Positions 51,842 to 60,534 of a stretch of DNA of 64,000 nt are shown here, one piece after another. A program made the position numbers and the translations under genes. Source of the DNA: CAXXOK01 sp964584315 (GTDB taxonomy: Bacteria > Bacillota > Clostridia > Christensenellales > Aristaeellaceae); assembly GCA_964584315.1 (NCBI GenBank), contig CAZOZO010000004.1, forward strand, positions 62,001 to 126,000. Direction: 5' to 3'. The notes beneath the pieces are model-generated. The model made no database searches. It was given only the letters and a program-made list of their open reading frames with translations, and was not told the DNA's origin. Within the stretch, counting starts at the first letter, position 1. Every line of letters begins with the position of its first letter.

Positions 51842-52672
51842 ATGACCAGCAAACCGATCAGAAGACAGGAAAAGATACGCGCCATGCTGCTGGCGCGCAA
51901 TGTGGTGACGCTCGCGGAATTCTGCGCGGAGCTCAAGTGCAGCGAATCTACCATCCGCAACGATTTGAAAGATTTGGACAGCCGCGGCCTGATCACGCGC
52001 ACGTTTGGCGGCGCGGTGGCCAACGACAACACGCAGCACAACATCTCCATGGAGGCGCGCAAGGGTCTGCATACCGAGGAGAAGCGCCGCATCGCCGCCT
52101 ATATCGTGAATCACGTATTGTTCCCCGGCTGCACGGTCACGCTGGATACCGGCACCACCACCGCGGAGATCGCCAAAATGATCGTGAACGCGAAGATACC
52201 TCTCAACGTGATTACCGACTCGCAGGCCGCCGCCAATGTGCTGGGCAAGGCGCCGAACATATCGCTGTACCTGACCGGCGGGCGTTACCAGCCGCAGAAA
52301 GACGCCTACATTGACCAGACGGCCGAGCAGTTGGTGCTCTCCATGCGGTCGGACATCTACTTTTTGACCTGCAACGGCGTCAATGCGGAGGATGGCTTTA
52401 CCATCTCGGACGTGGCGGAGATCAGCATCAAGCGCAGCATGGCGCAGTGCTCCAAGCGCACCATCTGCGTGGTGGACAGCTCCAAGATCGGCAGAGCCGC
52501 GCTGAAGGTGATTTTTGCGCCGGGGCAGATCAAGACGATCATCACCGACTGGAACGTGATCCCCGGCGAGGCGGAGGCTTTGCGCGCCGCCGGCATCGAG
52601 GTGATCGTGGTGCCTCACGACATGAAGGACGAGACCGGCGAGGATGATGAGACCGGCACCGAGGAATCATGA
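51842..52672 (+). CDS. DeoR family transcriptional regulator
   Basis: A 276-aa DeoR-type regulator. The helix-turn-helix is VTLAEFCAELKCSESTIRNDL (split as VTLAEFCAELK and CSESTIRNDL), with the DeoR wing ITRTFGGAV, followed by the sugar-phosphate-binding domain (TLDTGTTTAEIAKM, then CNGVNAEDGFT). I use the ATG at 51842 because it opens the conserved RRQEKI region, but ATGs at 51818 and 51821 are possible and the ribosome site is weak. The C-terminal tail is acidic. It closes the plus-strand locus and probably represses the CUT2 operon. Confidence 0.88.
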   Translation: MTSKPIRRQEKIRAMLLARNVVTLAEFCAELKCSESTIRNDLKDLDSRGLITRTFGGAVANDNTQHNISMEARKGLHTEEKRRIAAYIVNHVLFPGCTVTLDTGTTTAEIAKMIVNAKIPLNVITDSQAAANVLGKAPNISLYLTGGRYQPQKDAYIDQTAEQLVLSMRSDIYFLTCNGVNAEDGFTISDVAEISIKRSMAQCSKRTICVVDSSKIGRAALKVIFAPGQIKTIITDWNVIPGEAEALRAAGIEVIVVPHDMKDETGEDDETGTEES

Positions 52673-53415
52673 CGCATGCCTGAACGGTAAGGCAGGAAAG
52701 AATACCGGCGAAGGGCCTCCACAGGCCGCCTTGAAGGGTGGTTTGCGGAGGCCTTTTCGTGCGGTTTCAAGCTCCTGAGCCGAGTCTGCCCGCATCTCCC
52801 GGGAGGTTCACCCTTTCGGTCGGGCACAACCCGGTTGCGAGTGGTGTGGCTAAGCGGCTAAGCGACGCGCTCATACGTTTCAGGCGACTGACTTCATGCA
52901 AGCCGTCGCTCGGCCATATTGCTGCCGACGAGCTGCGCGTATGTCCAAAACAACGATGGGAGCGGCTCCCTGCATCCGTTGAAATGGATACCGACATGTT
53001 GATCCAAAAGCGTATATTATGAACAATACGGAGCCGGCAGGATGGAGACGATCCCCTTGTCGAAGTGACATAATAACCTCCACAGTGCCCTGCCGCTATG
53101 CGCTGAAGTGTGGGCGCAGGGGTTAGTAGGTGCGAAAAGCGCCAGATATAAGCGGTTCAACAGATTGACGCACGCGTATCTGGTCGAATAGTTGCCAGAA
53201 TGTCAAAATACAGTAGAAATGGACAAATGATGGCGCAATAGATGAAAGCGATATATGTAGAAACGGACAAACATTCATCGCCTGAGATAAAGACAGGGGC
53301 GTGGGGCGGTGACTATAATAGCATCATCAGACAGAGCGAACCGCAAACGCGAGTCCGGCCCTGCACGGGGGTCGGGAAACGCGCGGAAGTTCGAAATCGT
53401 GAAGGAGGATCCTCT
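52673..53415. other. 743-bp gene-free region between two sugar loci
   Basis: The DeoR terminator lies at its left end (52711-52756). A TATAAT (53314-53319) with a weak AAGACA -35 lies about 100 nt before the binding-protein gene and may be the promoter of the next operon. The middle (about 52760-53280) has lower GC than its surroundings. Short open frames there lack ribosome sites and protein-like composition. I see no RNA gene. Confidence 0.55.
52711..52756 (+). terminator. Terminator after the second DeoR regulator
   Basis: A 10-bp stem with one wobble pair (52711-52720 with 52747-52756) is followed by TTTT (52754-52757). It lies 38 nt after the regulator stop codon and encloses a smaller GC-rich hairpin. 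Confidence 0.75.
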
Positions 53416-54708
53416 ATGAAGGGTACTATGAAGTGGTTGTCCCTGGTCATGGCAATCGTTCTGCTGGGCTCGCTGTTTAGCGTTGCCGCCGCGGAAGACA
53501 AAACGGCGCTCTCGTTCATGCACTTCCACAGCGTGTCGGACACCGCCGGCACCGCCAAGGCGTTCGACCAGGCCAGCACCGAGTTCCTGGCGGCGAACCC
53601 CGGCATCGAAGTGACCAGCACCTATGTGGCCCATGACGATTACGAGACCAACCTCAAGGTGCTCGTGACCGGCGACGAGCTGCCCGACCTGTTCCTGTGC
53701 AAGGGCGATATGCTCGCCAGCCTTGCTAAGGCCGGCAAGATCGTGCCCGTGGCCGACCTGATGGACGATGCCTGGAAAGCCGAATACCTCGACACCGCCT
53801 TTGGCGACGCGCTGGTGGATGGCGTTGCCTACGGCTTCCCCTTCCAGATGCAGCCCAACGCCGTTGTGTACTATAACAAGGACATCCTCGCCGAGTGCGG
53901 CGTGACCAGCTTCCCCACCACCTACACTGAACTGCTGGCCGCCGTGGATATGATCAAGGCCAAGGGCTACACCCCCATCGCACTGGGCAACAAGGATCAG
54001 TGGGTGGCGGAGAGCTGCCTGTTCAACACCTTTGCCTACCGCTATGTGGATGGCACCTGGTTTGAGAGCCTGAAGAACAAGACCGGCGCGAAGTTCACCG
54101 ACCCGGCCTTCGTGCAGGCCCTGACCGACTTCCAGGCGCTGGCCACCGCGGGTGCCTTCAACGCCGATATGAACTCCATCAACAATAATGAGCAGGAAGC
54201 CATGTACATGAACAAGAAGGCTGCCATGTTCATCGAAGGCGCGTGGGCGCTGGGCAACATCATCAAGGATGCGCCCGAAGACGTGAAGGCCGCTACCGAG
54301 TTTGCCGCCATCCCCGCTGTGGATGGCCAGGCGGGCGGCGTGCCCACGGGCGTTGCCGGTGGCGCGGGCTGGAGCTACGTGATAAAAGCCGGTTTGACCG
54401 AAGCGCAGCAGAGCGCCGCGCTGGCCTACTACAAGGCCATCACCTCCGGCAACTACGGCACCTACGCGTTGGAGGCCGGCTTCGTGCCCGCCTGCAAGAC
54501 CGCAAACGTCGATGCCACCAAGCTTGACCCGCTGTTTGCCAAGTACAGCGCGCTGGCCTCCACCTGGACCTTCCTGCCCATCTTCGATGTGCAGCTGAGC
54601 TCCCCCGTGGCGACCGAGCTGTATGCCCGCACGCAGGAACTGCTGATCGGCGCCACGACGCCGCAGGAAATGGCCGAGTCCTGCCAGGCCGTGCTGGACG
54701 CGGAGTAA
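53416..54708 (+). CDS. Extracellular sugar-binding protein of a CUT1 ABC transporter
   Basis: A 430-aa family 1 solute-binding protein. The leader (MKGTMKWLSLVMAIVLLGSL, then FSVAAA before EDKT) is a signal-peptidase-I type with no lipobox cysteine. The mature part has typical segments such as NKKAAMFIEGAWALGNII. The ATG at 53416 follows GAAGGAGG by 7 nt. It begins an operon with two permeases, a regulator, a glycosidase and sugar-phosphate enzymes. Confidence 0.92.
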   Translation: MKGTMKWLSLVMAIVLLGSLFSVAAAEDKTALSFMHFHSVSDTAGTAKAFDQASTEFLAANPGIEVTSTYVAHDDYETNLKVLVTGDELPDLFLCKGDMLASLAKAGKIVPVADLMDDAWKAEYLDTAFGDALVDGVAYGFPFQMQPNAVVYYNKDILAECGVTSFPTTYTELLAAVDMIKAKGYTPIALGNKDQWVAESCLFNTFAYRYVDGTWFESLKNKTGAKFTDPAFVQALTDFQALATAGAFNADMNSINNNEQEAMYMNKKAAMFIEGAWALGNIIKDAPEDVKAATEFAAIPAVDGQAGGVPTGVAGGAGWSYVIKAGLTEAQQSAALAYYKAITSGNYGTYALEAGFVPACKTANVDATKLDPLFAKYSALASTWTFLPIFDVQLSSPVATELYARTQELLIGATTPQEMAESCQAVLDAE

Positions 54709-54716
54709 TGCACCAG

Positions 54717-54757
54717 ACCGGCAGAGCCAGCGATGGCGCTTTGGCTCCGCCGGTTTT
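54717..54757 (+). terminator. Terminator-like stem-loop between binding-protein and permease genes
   Basis: A stem of 6 plus 6 bp (54717-54722 with 54749-54754, and 54724-54729 with 54742-54747, one A/C mismatch) is followed by TTTT. It starts 8 nt after the binding-protein stop. Partial termination here would reduce permease expression relative to the binding protein. Confidence 0.75.
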
Positions 54758-54880
54758 CCCAAGACTCACGGGCGGAAGGCTGCTTCACAAGGCTTGAATG
54801 CACCTGTGCTGCGGCCCTCCGTCCTTCCGGTTTGTCTGGACGGTTTTCCCCTTCGTAACTTGCGGCAAAGGGTGAGGCGG

Positions 54881-55774
54881 ATGCTGGAACGGAATGCCAA
54901 GAGGAATTTGCCACTGATCTACGCGCTCATCGGCGTACCCTTTCTTTTATATGTGTTTATCGTGATCGTCCCGCTGTGCGTATCCATCTTTTACAGCCTG
55001 CTCAAATGGGATGGCATCGGGGCGCAGTCATTCGCGGGGCTCAAAAACTACGCCACCATGCTCAAGGACAGGAACTTCTGGCTCTCCACCACCAACACGC
55101 TGATCATTTCACTGTACTGCGTGCTGGGGCAGGTGGGCGTGGCTTTGATCATATCATTCCTCATGACCAACCGTAGGCTCAAGCTCAAGGAGTTCCATCG
55201 CACGGTCATCTTCTTCCCCGTGGTGCTGGCCCCCGTGGTTATCGGTTTTGTATGGAAGTTCGTCTACGACCAGAACTTCGGCCTGCTCAACACCCTGCTG
55301 CGCGCGCTGGGGCTGGATGGCTGGATACGCTTGTGGCTGGACGATACCAGCATCATCCTGACGACAGTCTCCATCCCCGTGATGTGGCAGTACATCGGCC
55401 TGTATCTGGTCATATTGATGAGCGCCATCTCCGCCGTGCCCACCGAGATCTACGAGTGCGCGGAGATCGACGGCGCAAACTGGTACCAACGCTCGGTCAA
55501 GATCACGCTGCCCATGATATGGGATACGCTCAAGATCGCCATCATCCTGTGCGCGTCCGGTACCATGAAAATATACGACCATATCTACATCATGACCAAC
55601 GGTGGCCCGGGGCGGTCTTCCAGCGTATTGGCGCTGTACTGCTTCAAAACTACATTTGACAACAGCAACTTCGGCTATGGCGCGACCATCTCCGTGATGC
55701 TGCTGATCTTCAGCCTGCTGATCAGCTGGGGCATCCAGCTGCTGATGGGGTCGTTTGGGAGGAAGCACGCATGA
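54881..55774 (+). CDS. CUT1 sugar ABC transporter permease (MalF type)
   Basis: A 297-aa permease with about six transmembrane segments and the EAA loop ECAEIDGANWYQRSVKITLP. The start is the ATG at 54881 behind AAGGGTGAGG; the upstream in-frame extension is not hydrophobic. It overlaps the next permease by 4 nt. The transporter lacks its own ATPase gene. Confidence 0.92.
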   Translation: MLERNAKRNLPLIYALIGVPFLLYVFIVIVPLCVSIFYSLLKWDGIGAQSFAGLKNYATMLKDRNFWLSTTNTLIISLYCVLGQVGVALIISFLMTNRRLKLKEFHRTVIFFPVVLAPVVIGFVWKFVYDQNFGLLNTLLRALGLDGWIRLWLDDTSIILTTVSIPVMWQYIGLYLVILMSAISAVPTEIYECAEIDGANWYQRSVKITLPMIWDTLKIAIILCASGTMKIYDHIYIMTNGGPGRSSSVLALYCFKTTFDNSNFGYGATISVMLLIFSLLISWGIQLLMGSFGRKHA

Positions 55775-56604
55775 AGAAACTGAAGGACGCACTCAGCTGG
55801 TTCCTCATCAACGTGCCGATCATGCTGCTGTCCATCACGTGCATCTTTCCGGTGGTGTGGCTGGGCTATTCCTCGCTCAAGACCGCGACCGAGTTTAACC
55901 TCAACTCCTTTTCCCTGCCTGCGGCGCTCAACTTCGACAATTACCAGAAAGCTTTCCAGACCGCGAAGTTCGACGTGTACCTGTTCAACAGTGCGTTCAA
56001 CAGCTTTATTTCGCTGGCGCTGGTGCTGCTGTTTACCTTCGTGGTGGGCTACCTGCTGTCGCGCTACCGCTTCCGCGGCCGCGGCATGGTGTACGGGGTG
56101 TTTCTGGCGGGCATTCTGGTGCCGGTGTACGCGCTCATCGTGCCCATGTTTATCATGTTCAAGGGCGTAGGGCTGCTCAACACCCGCATCACGCTGCTGT
56201 TCCCGTACATCGCGTTTGAGCTGCCCATCGCCATCTTTCTGGTAGACAGCTACGTCAAGGGAATCTCCAAGGAGATGGAGGACGCGGCGGCCATCGACGG
56301 TGCGGGCATGCTGCGCACGATGTTCACGATCATCCTGCCCATTTGCAGGCCGGTGCTGTCTACGGTGGTCATCCTCGCGTTCATGCACACGTGGAACGAG
56401 TTCCCCTTTGCGCAGATGCTGGTGATGAAGGCCGCCTACAAGACCGTGCCCGTGGGCTTGACCAGCTTTACCAGCCAGTTCTCGGTCGACTATACGCTGC
56501 TGATGGCCGCGCTCGCCATGGCGACGCTGCCGGTGGTGGTCATCTACACGCTGTTTTACAAGAAGATCATGCAGGGCATGATGGCCGGCGCGGTCAAAGG
56601 CTGA
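55771..56604 (+). CDS. CUT1 sugar ABC transporter permease (MalG type)
   Basis: A 277-aa permease with the EAA loop DAAAIDGAGMLRTMFTIILP and the C-terminal KIMQGMMAGAVKG typical of MalG-like proteins. It overlaps the upstream permease by ATGA and is followed 18 nt later by the AraC-type regulator gene. Confidence 0.92.
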   Translation: MKKLKDALSWFLINVPIMLLSITCIFPVVWLGYSSLKTATEFNLNSFSLPAALNFDNYQKAFQTAKFDVYLFNSAFNSFISLALVLLFTFVVGYLLSRYRFRGRGMVYGVFLAGILVPVYALIVPMFIMFKGVGLLNTRITLLFPYIAFELPIAIFLVDSYVKGISKEMEDAAAIDGAGMLRTMFTIILPICRPVLSTVVILAFMHTWNEFPFAQMLVMKAAYKTVPVGLTSFTSQFSVDYTLLMAALAMATLPVVVIYTLFYKKIMQGMMAGAVKG

Positions 56605-56622
56605 GCGGACAGGGGGTGCGCC

Positions 56623-57492
56623 ATGGATATTTCCTTTCTGGACGGCATCCGCCCCAAGGTGGTCACCATGCGCATCAAGCGCGCGGTGGATATGTACGGC
56701 AAATGGCAGGATGATGAGTATGTCTTTACCTATATCGCGGGGGGCAGCGCGGAGTTTTTTGTGAGCGGTAACCGCTTCTTTCTGAAGGCGGGGGATATGA
56801 TCGTGCTGCCGCCCAAGGCTGCGCACATCATCGCCAGCAAAGGCGATGAGCCGCTGGTGCAGTACATCTTCCACTTCGACTATTACGACACGCCGGAGCG
56901 CGACATCCCGTGGGGCAACAACGTGTTTGTAGCCACCGCGACCGACGCGGAAAAGTACGATGTGTGCAACAACTACCTGCGCATGTTCAAGGAATATGGC
57001 GACCAGCGCCCCGGCTGCCAAACCATGCTGACGGGCATCGCCATGCAGCTGCTGGTGCCGTACTTCCGCTCCGCAGGCAACCTGGCCGAGCCGGAGAAGA
57101 ACGAGGCAAAAACCAAGTCGTGGGTGCATATCGAAAATGCAGTCTCCTACATCTACAAAAACCTGTGCGAGACCGAGCTGGATAACAAACAGATCGCTGA
57201 GGCGGTGGGCGTGTCCGCCAACTACCTGACCAAGCTGTTTCAGGATCACCTGGGCATCTCGCTGCACACGTACATGCTCAACATCCGCATCGAGCGCGCC
57301 AAGCAGCTGATGTACAAGGAGAACAAGAGCCTTACGGAAGTGGCGTACCTGTGCGGGTTTTCCGGCATCCATGTTTTCAGCAAGATATTCAAGAAGATCG
57401 TGGGCATGTCGCCCAGCAAATTCCTTGAAAACTCGGTGCTGAAAGCCCCCATCACCCAGTACGAGGCGGTTTCGCAGTCGCGAGAGGATTAA
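56623..57492 (+). CDS. AraC family regulator with N-terminal cupin domain
   Basis: A 289-aa transcription factor. Residues about 1-95 form a cupin sugar-sensing domain (GSAEFFVSGNRFFLKAGDMI, then PPKAAHII). The last 100 residues form two helix-turn-helix units (KQIAEAVGVSANYLTKLFQD, then EVAYLCGFSGIHVFSKIFKK). Such regulators normally activate their own operon on binding sugar. It lies inside the operon, between the permeases and the glycosidase. AGGGGGTG precedes the ATG. Confidence 0.92.
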   Translation: MDISFLDGIRPKVVTMRIKRAVDMYGKWQDDEYVFTYIAGGSAEFFVSGNRFFLKAGDMIVLPPKAAHIIASKGDEPLVQYIFHFDYYDTPERDIPWGNNVFVATATDAEKYDVCNNYLRMFKEYGDQRPGCQTMLTGIAMQLLVPYFRSAGNLAEPEKNEAKTKSWVHIENAVSYIYKNLCETELDNKQIAEAVGVSANYLTKLFQDHLGISLHTYMLNIRIERAKQLMYKENKSLTEVAYLCGFSGIHVFSKIFKKIVGMSPSKFLENSVLKAPITQYEAVSQSRED

Positions 57493-57515
57493 AACACGAA
57501 AGGGACGACCCGACG

Positions 57516-59549
57516 ATGTGGATCAACGGCAACTACCGCAGGAACCTGCTGGACATGCATATTGACGACTGGAATGATACATTTTTAAGCAAGATCGACG
57601 CCAAGGAATATGTGGACGCGCTGGTGGAGGCGGGTTTCCAGAGCGCGATGGTCAAGGCGAAGCCGCACACGGGCCTTTGCTATTACAAGCCCTCCATGGG
57701 ACGGATGCACAGGGGCCTCAAAGGCTACGACTACTTTGGCGATATGGTGCGCTTGTGCCATGAGAAGGGCATCACGGTCGTGGCCTATTATACCCAGATC
57801 TTTGATAACTGGGCGTATGACAACCACCCGGACTGGCGCTGCGTGACCGAGGAAGGCAAGCAGTTCCGCGAATATCGCGCGCTGCCCAACTTCAAATCGG
57901 GCCGCTACGGCATCGTGTGCCCCAACAACCCGGATTACCGCGCCTACGTGAAGGAGAACCTGACCCACCTGAACCGGAACTACGCATTTGAGGGCATGTT
58001 TCTGGACATGACGTTCTGGCCGGATGTGTGCTACTGCCAGCACTGCCGCAAGCGCTATTTTGAAGCGACCGGCTGCGAGCTGCCCCGCCGGATCGACTTC
58101 ACGGATGAGGCGTTTTTAGCGTTTCAGCTGCTGCGCGAGCAGTGGATGGGGGAATACGCCAAGTTTGCCACGGGCTGCATCAAGGCGGTACGACCTGAGG
58201 TAACGGTGGAGCACCAGTTCAGCATGATCACCTCCCCGTGGATACACTCCTCCAGCGAATATCTGATGGACGCGGTGGACTACGCGGGCGGCGATTACTA
58301 CGGCGGCTTTCTGCAGCAGACGTTCATCAACAAGTACTATAAAAACGTCAGCCCCGCGCTGCCCTTTACGTACCATACTTCCCGCTGCGACCCGGAGCTG
58401 AACCAGCACACCACCACCAAGACAGAGGAGGAGCTGCTGCTGCACACTGTGACAGCGCTGGTGCACGGCGGGGCGTTCCAGCTGGTGGACGCCATCAACC
58501 CGGATGGCAGCATCGTGCCGGAGGTTTATACCGGCCTGATGAAATCGATCTTCCAAAAGACCATGCCCTACGAAAAGTATGTGAGCGGCGCGCTGGTGCA
58601 TGACGCGGCCATCTGGTTTGCGAGCCACGCAAAGTTCGACCCCAACGAGACGGGGGATATGGTCGGCAAGTCCTTCGCACCCAAGTACTATGTGGAGGGG
58701 CCCACGCACATGGCGGGCATCCTGCGCGAGAACAATATTCCCTTCGAGGTGCTGGGCAGCCGCAACCTCAAGAACTATCAGGGCAAGGTGCTGATCCTCT
58801 CCCACGTGGCGCGCATATTGCCCGAGGAGATGGACGACATCGAGGCCTATGTGCAGCGCGGCGGCTCGCTGTATGTGAGCGGCCCCGTGGCGGACAGCCG
58901 CCTTGCCAAGCTGCTGGGCATCGAGATCACCGGTAAAACAGCGCACACCGTTACCTATATCAGCCCCACGAAGGAGGGCGAGGCCTACCTCAAGGGTTTT
59001 AGCAGGTTGGTGCCGCTGAACATCGACATGCACCAGTATACCGCGAAGGTGACCGCGCCGGACGCGACGGTGCTGGGCACGCTCACGCTGCCCTACACCC
59101 TGCAGGGCACGCCGGATTTTTCCGCCATCCACAGCAACCCGCCGGGCGTGTATACCGACTCGCCCGCGATTGTGTTGCGCAGGCTGGGCGAAAGCACTTT
59201 GCTCTGGACGGCCGCACCCATTGAGCTGATGCGCCCCTACCAGAGCCACACGGCCGTTTACAACCTTGTGAAATCGCTGATCCGGACCCCCTCCTTTACC
59301 TCCGACGCGCCCAAGTATGTGGAGCTGCTCGCGTGGAAGAAGGACGGGCACACCTACATGGCCGCCATCAACCAGCAGGAAATGCCTCCCGTGGTGCCGG
59401 TGCACGATAGCACCGTTATGTGGCCGGAGCCCGGAAAAACCGCTCGGATGCTGGGTACGGGAGAAGCGCTGCAAACCGAGACCGTCGGCGGCCAAACGCG
59501 CATCCATCTGCCCAAGCTGAACGTCTTTATGATGTTTGAGATTCTGTAG
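57516..59549 (+). CDS. Putative glycoside hydrolase (GHL6-like with trimerisation-like domain)
   Basis: A 677-aa protein with an N-terminal TIM barrel (residues about 1-330) resembling the hypothetical glycosyl hydrolase 6 (GHL6) group. Candidate catalytic acids lie in GMFLDMTFWPD and VEHQFSM. Residues about 385-480 form a flavodoxin-like domain similar to the beta-galactosidase trimerisation domain (ILRENNIPFEVLGSR, VLILSHVARILPEEM, YVQRGGSLYVSG). A beta-rich C-terminal domain follows. It has no signal peptide. The substrate is unknown; fucosides or galactosides are possible. It sits directly after the regulator gene. Confidence 0.72.
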   Translation: MWINGNYRRNLLDMHIDDWNDTFLSKIDAKEYVDALVEAGFQSAMVKAKPHTGLCYYKPSMGRMHRGLKGYDYFGDMVRLCHEKGITVVAYYTQIFDNWAYDNHPDWRCVTEEGKQFREYRALPNFKSGRYGIVCPNNPDYRAYVKENLTHLNRNYAFEGMFLDMTFWPDVCYCQHCRKRYFEATGCELPRRIDFTDEAFLAFQLLREQWMGEYAKFATGCIKAVRPEVTVEHQFSMITSPWIHSSSEYLMDAVDYAGGDYYGGFLQQTFINKYYKNVSPALPFTYHTSRCDPELNQHTTTKTEEELLLHTVTALVHGGAFQLVDAINPDGSIVPEVYTGLMKSIFQKTMPYEKYVSGALVHDAAIWFASHAKFDPNETGDMVGKSFAPKYYVEGPTHMAGILRENNIPFEVLGSRNLKNYQGKVLILSHVARILPEEMDDIEAYVQRGGSLYVSGPVADSRLAKLLGIEITGKTAHTVTYISPTKEGEAYLKGFSRLVPLNIDMHQYTAKVTAPDATVLGTLTLPYTLQGTPDFSAIHSNPPGVYTDSPAIVLRRLGESTLLWTAAPIELMRPYQSHTAVYNLVKSLIRTPSFTSDAPKYVELLAWKKDGHTYMAAINQQEMPPVVPVHDSTVMWPEPGKTARMLGTGEALQTETVGGQTRIHLPKLNVFMMFEIL

Positions 59550-59578
59550 CCCATCGCATAAAACAGGGAGGGCTGCCC

Positions 59579-60523
59579 ATGCCCACACAGTACCGGATTG
59601 GCATCGACATCGGCGGCACGAAAGTGAACGCCGGCATCGTCGCGGAGGATGGCTCCATCCTGCGCAAGATCACGTTCCCCTCGCAGGGGGCCGACCAGCC
59701 CAGGGTGTTTGCCGCGCAAATTGCCCGTCAGGCGGAGGCAATGCTCGCGCAGGAAGGGCTCAATCTCGGCGACATCCGGCACATCGGCGCGGGCATCCCC
59801 GGCACGGCGGATACCGCGCGCGGCATCGTGGAATACAGCTGCAACCTGTTCGGGGACGATCAGGTGCCGCTGGCCCGCTATTTTGAGGACCTCTGGCACC
59901 GCGAGGTGACCATCGTGCAGGATAGCTGGGCGGCGGCCTATGCGGAGTACCGCTTTGGCAGCCACCGCGCGCACGAGCATATGCTGTGCGTCACCGTGGG
60001 CACGGGCATCGGCTGCGGGGTGATCTCCGGGGGCAAGGTGTTCTCCGGCGCGATGCACACGGCGGGCGAAATCGGCCATACCCCCATCGTTTGGCAGGGC
60101 CGCCCGTGCGCCTGCGGCAGGCGCGGGTGCCTGGAGCGCTACGCCAGCGGCACGGCCATTCTGGAGCAGGCGATGGAGCGCTTCCCCGAAAAGCTGCAAA
60201 GCCTGCCGCCCAAGACCGAAAGCGTGTTTCTGCTGGCCTACGCAGGCGACCCCGACGCGCTGCGGCTGATTGCCGACTGCGTGGACAAGCTCGCCTACGG
60301 CCTCGCGCTGATGATCGATATCCTCTCCACCGATACGGTGGTCATCTCCGGCGGGGTGTGCGAGCATAAGGCGCTGTTTATCGACCCTTTACAGGAGAAG
60401 ATCATCGGCTACGGCTACCCGCCCTGGGCGCGCAAGCGACAGGTGACCGTGCACAGAGCCCGGCTGGGCAGCGACGCCCCGATGGTAGGGGCGGCATTCC
60501 TGACGCCGGACGAGATCGTATAA
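59579..60523 (+). CDS. ROK family sugar kinase
   Basis: A 314-aa ROK kinase. The phosphate loop is RIGIDIGGTKVNAGIV, the catalytic aspartate is in IVQDSWAAAYAE, GEIGHTPIV follows the usual pattern, and the zinc motif is CACGRRGCLERY. There is no DNA-binding domain. It lies 29 nt after the glycosidase and just before manA. A likely role is to phosphorylate the hexose released by the glycosidase, for example mannose or fructose. Confidence 0.9.
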   Translation: MPTQYRIGIDIGGTKVNAGIVAEDGSILRKITFPSQGADQPRVFAAQIARQAEAMLAQEGLNLGDIRHIGAGIPGTADTARGIVEYSCNLFGDDQVPLARYFEDLWHREVTIVQDSWAAAYAEYRFGSHRAHEHMLCVTVGTGIGCGVISGGKVFSGAMHTAGEIGHTPIVWQGRPCACGRRGCLERYASGTAILEQAMERFPEKLQSLPPKTESVFLLAYAGDPDALRLIADCVDKLAYGLALMIDILSTDTVVISGGVCEHKALFIDPLQEKIIGYGYPPWARKRQVTVHRARLGSDAPMVGAAFLTPDEIV

Positions 60524-60534
60524 GGGGTGAGTCC

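Noticed and set aside
52738..53022. A 94-codon open frame in the gene-free region
   Set aside because: It begins inside the terminator stem, has no ribosome site, and its translation has no hydrophobic or domain pattern.
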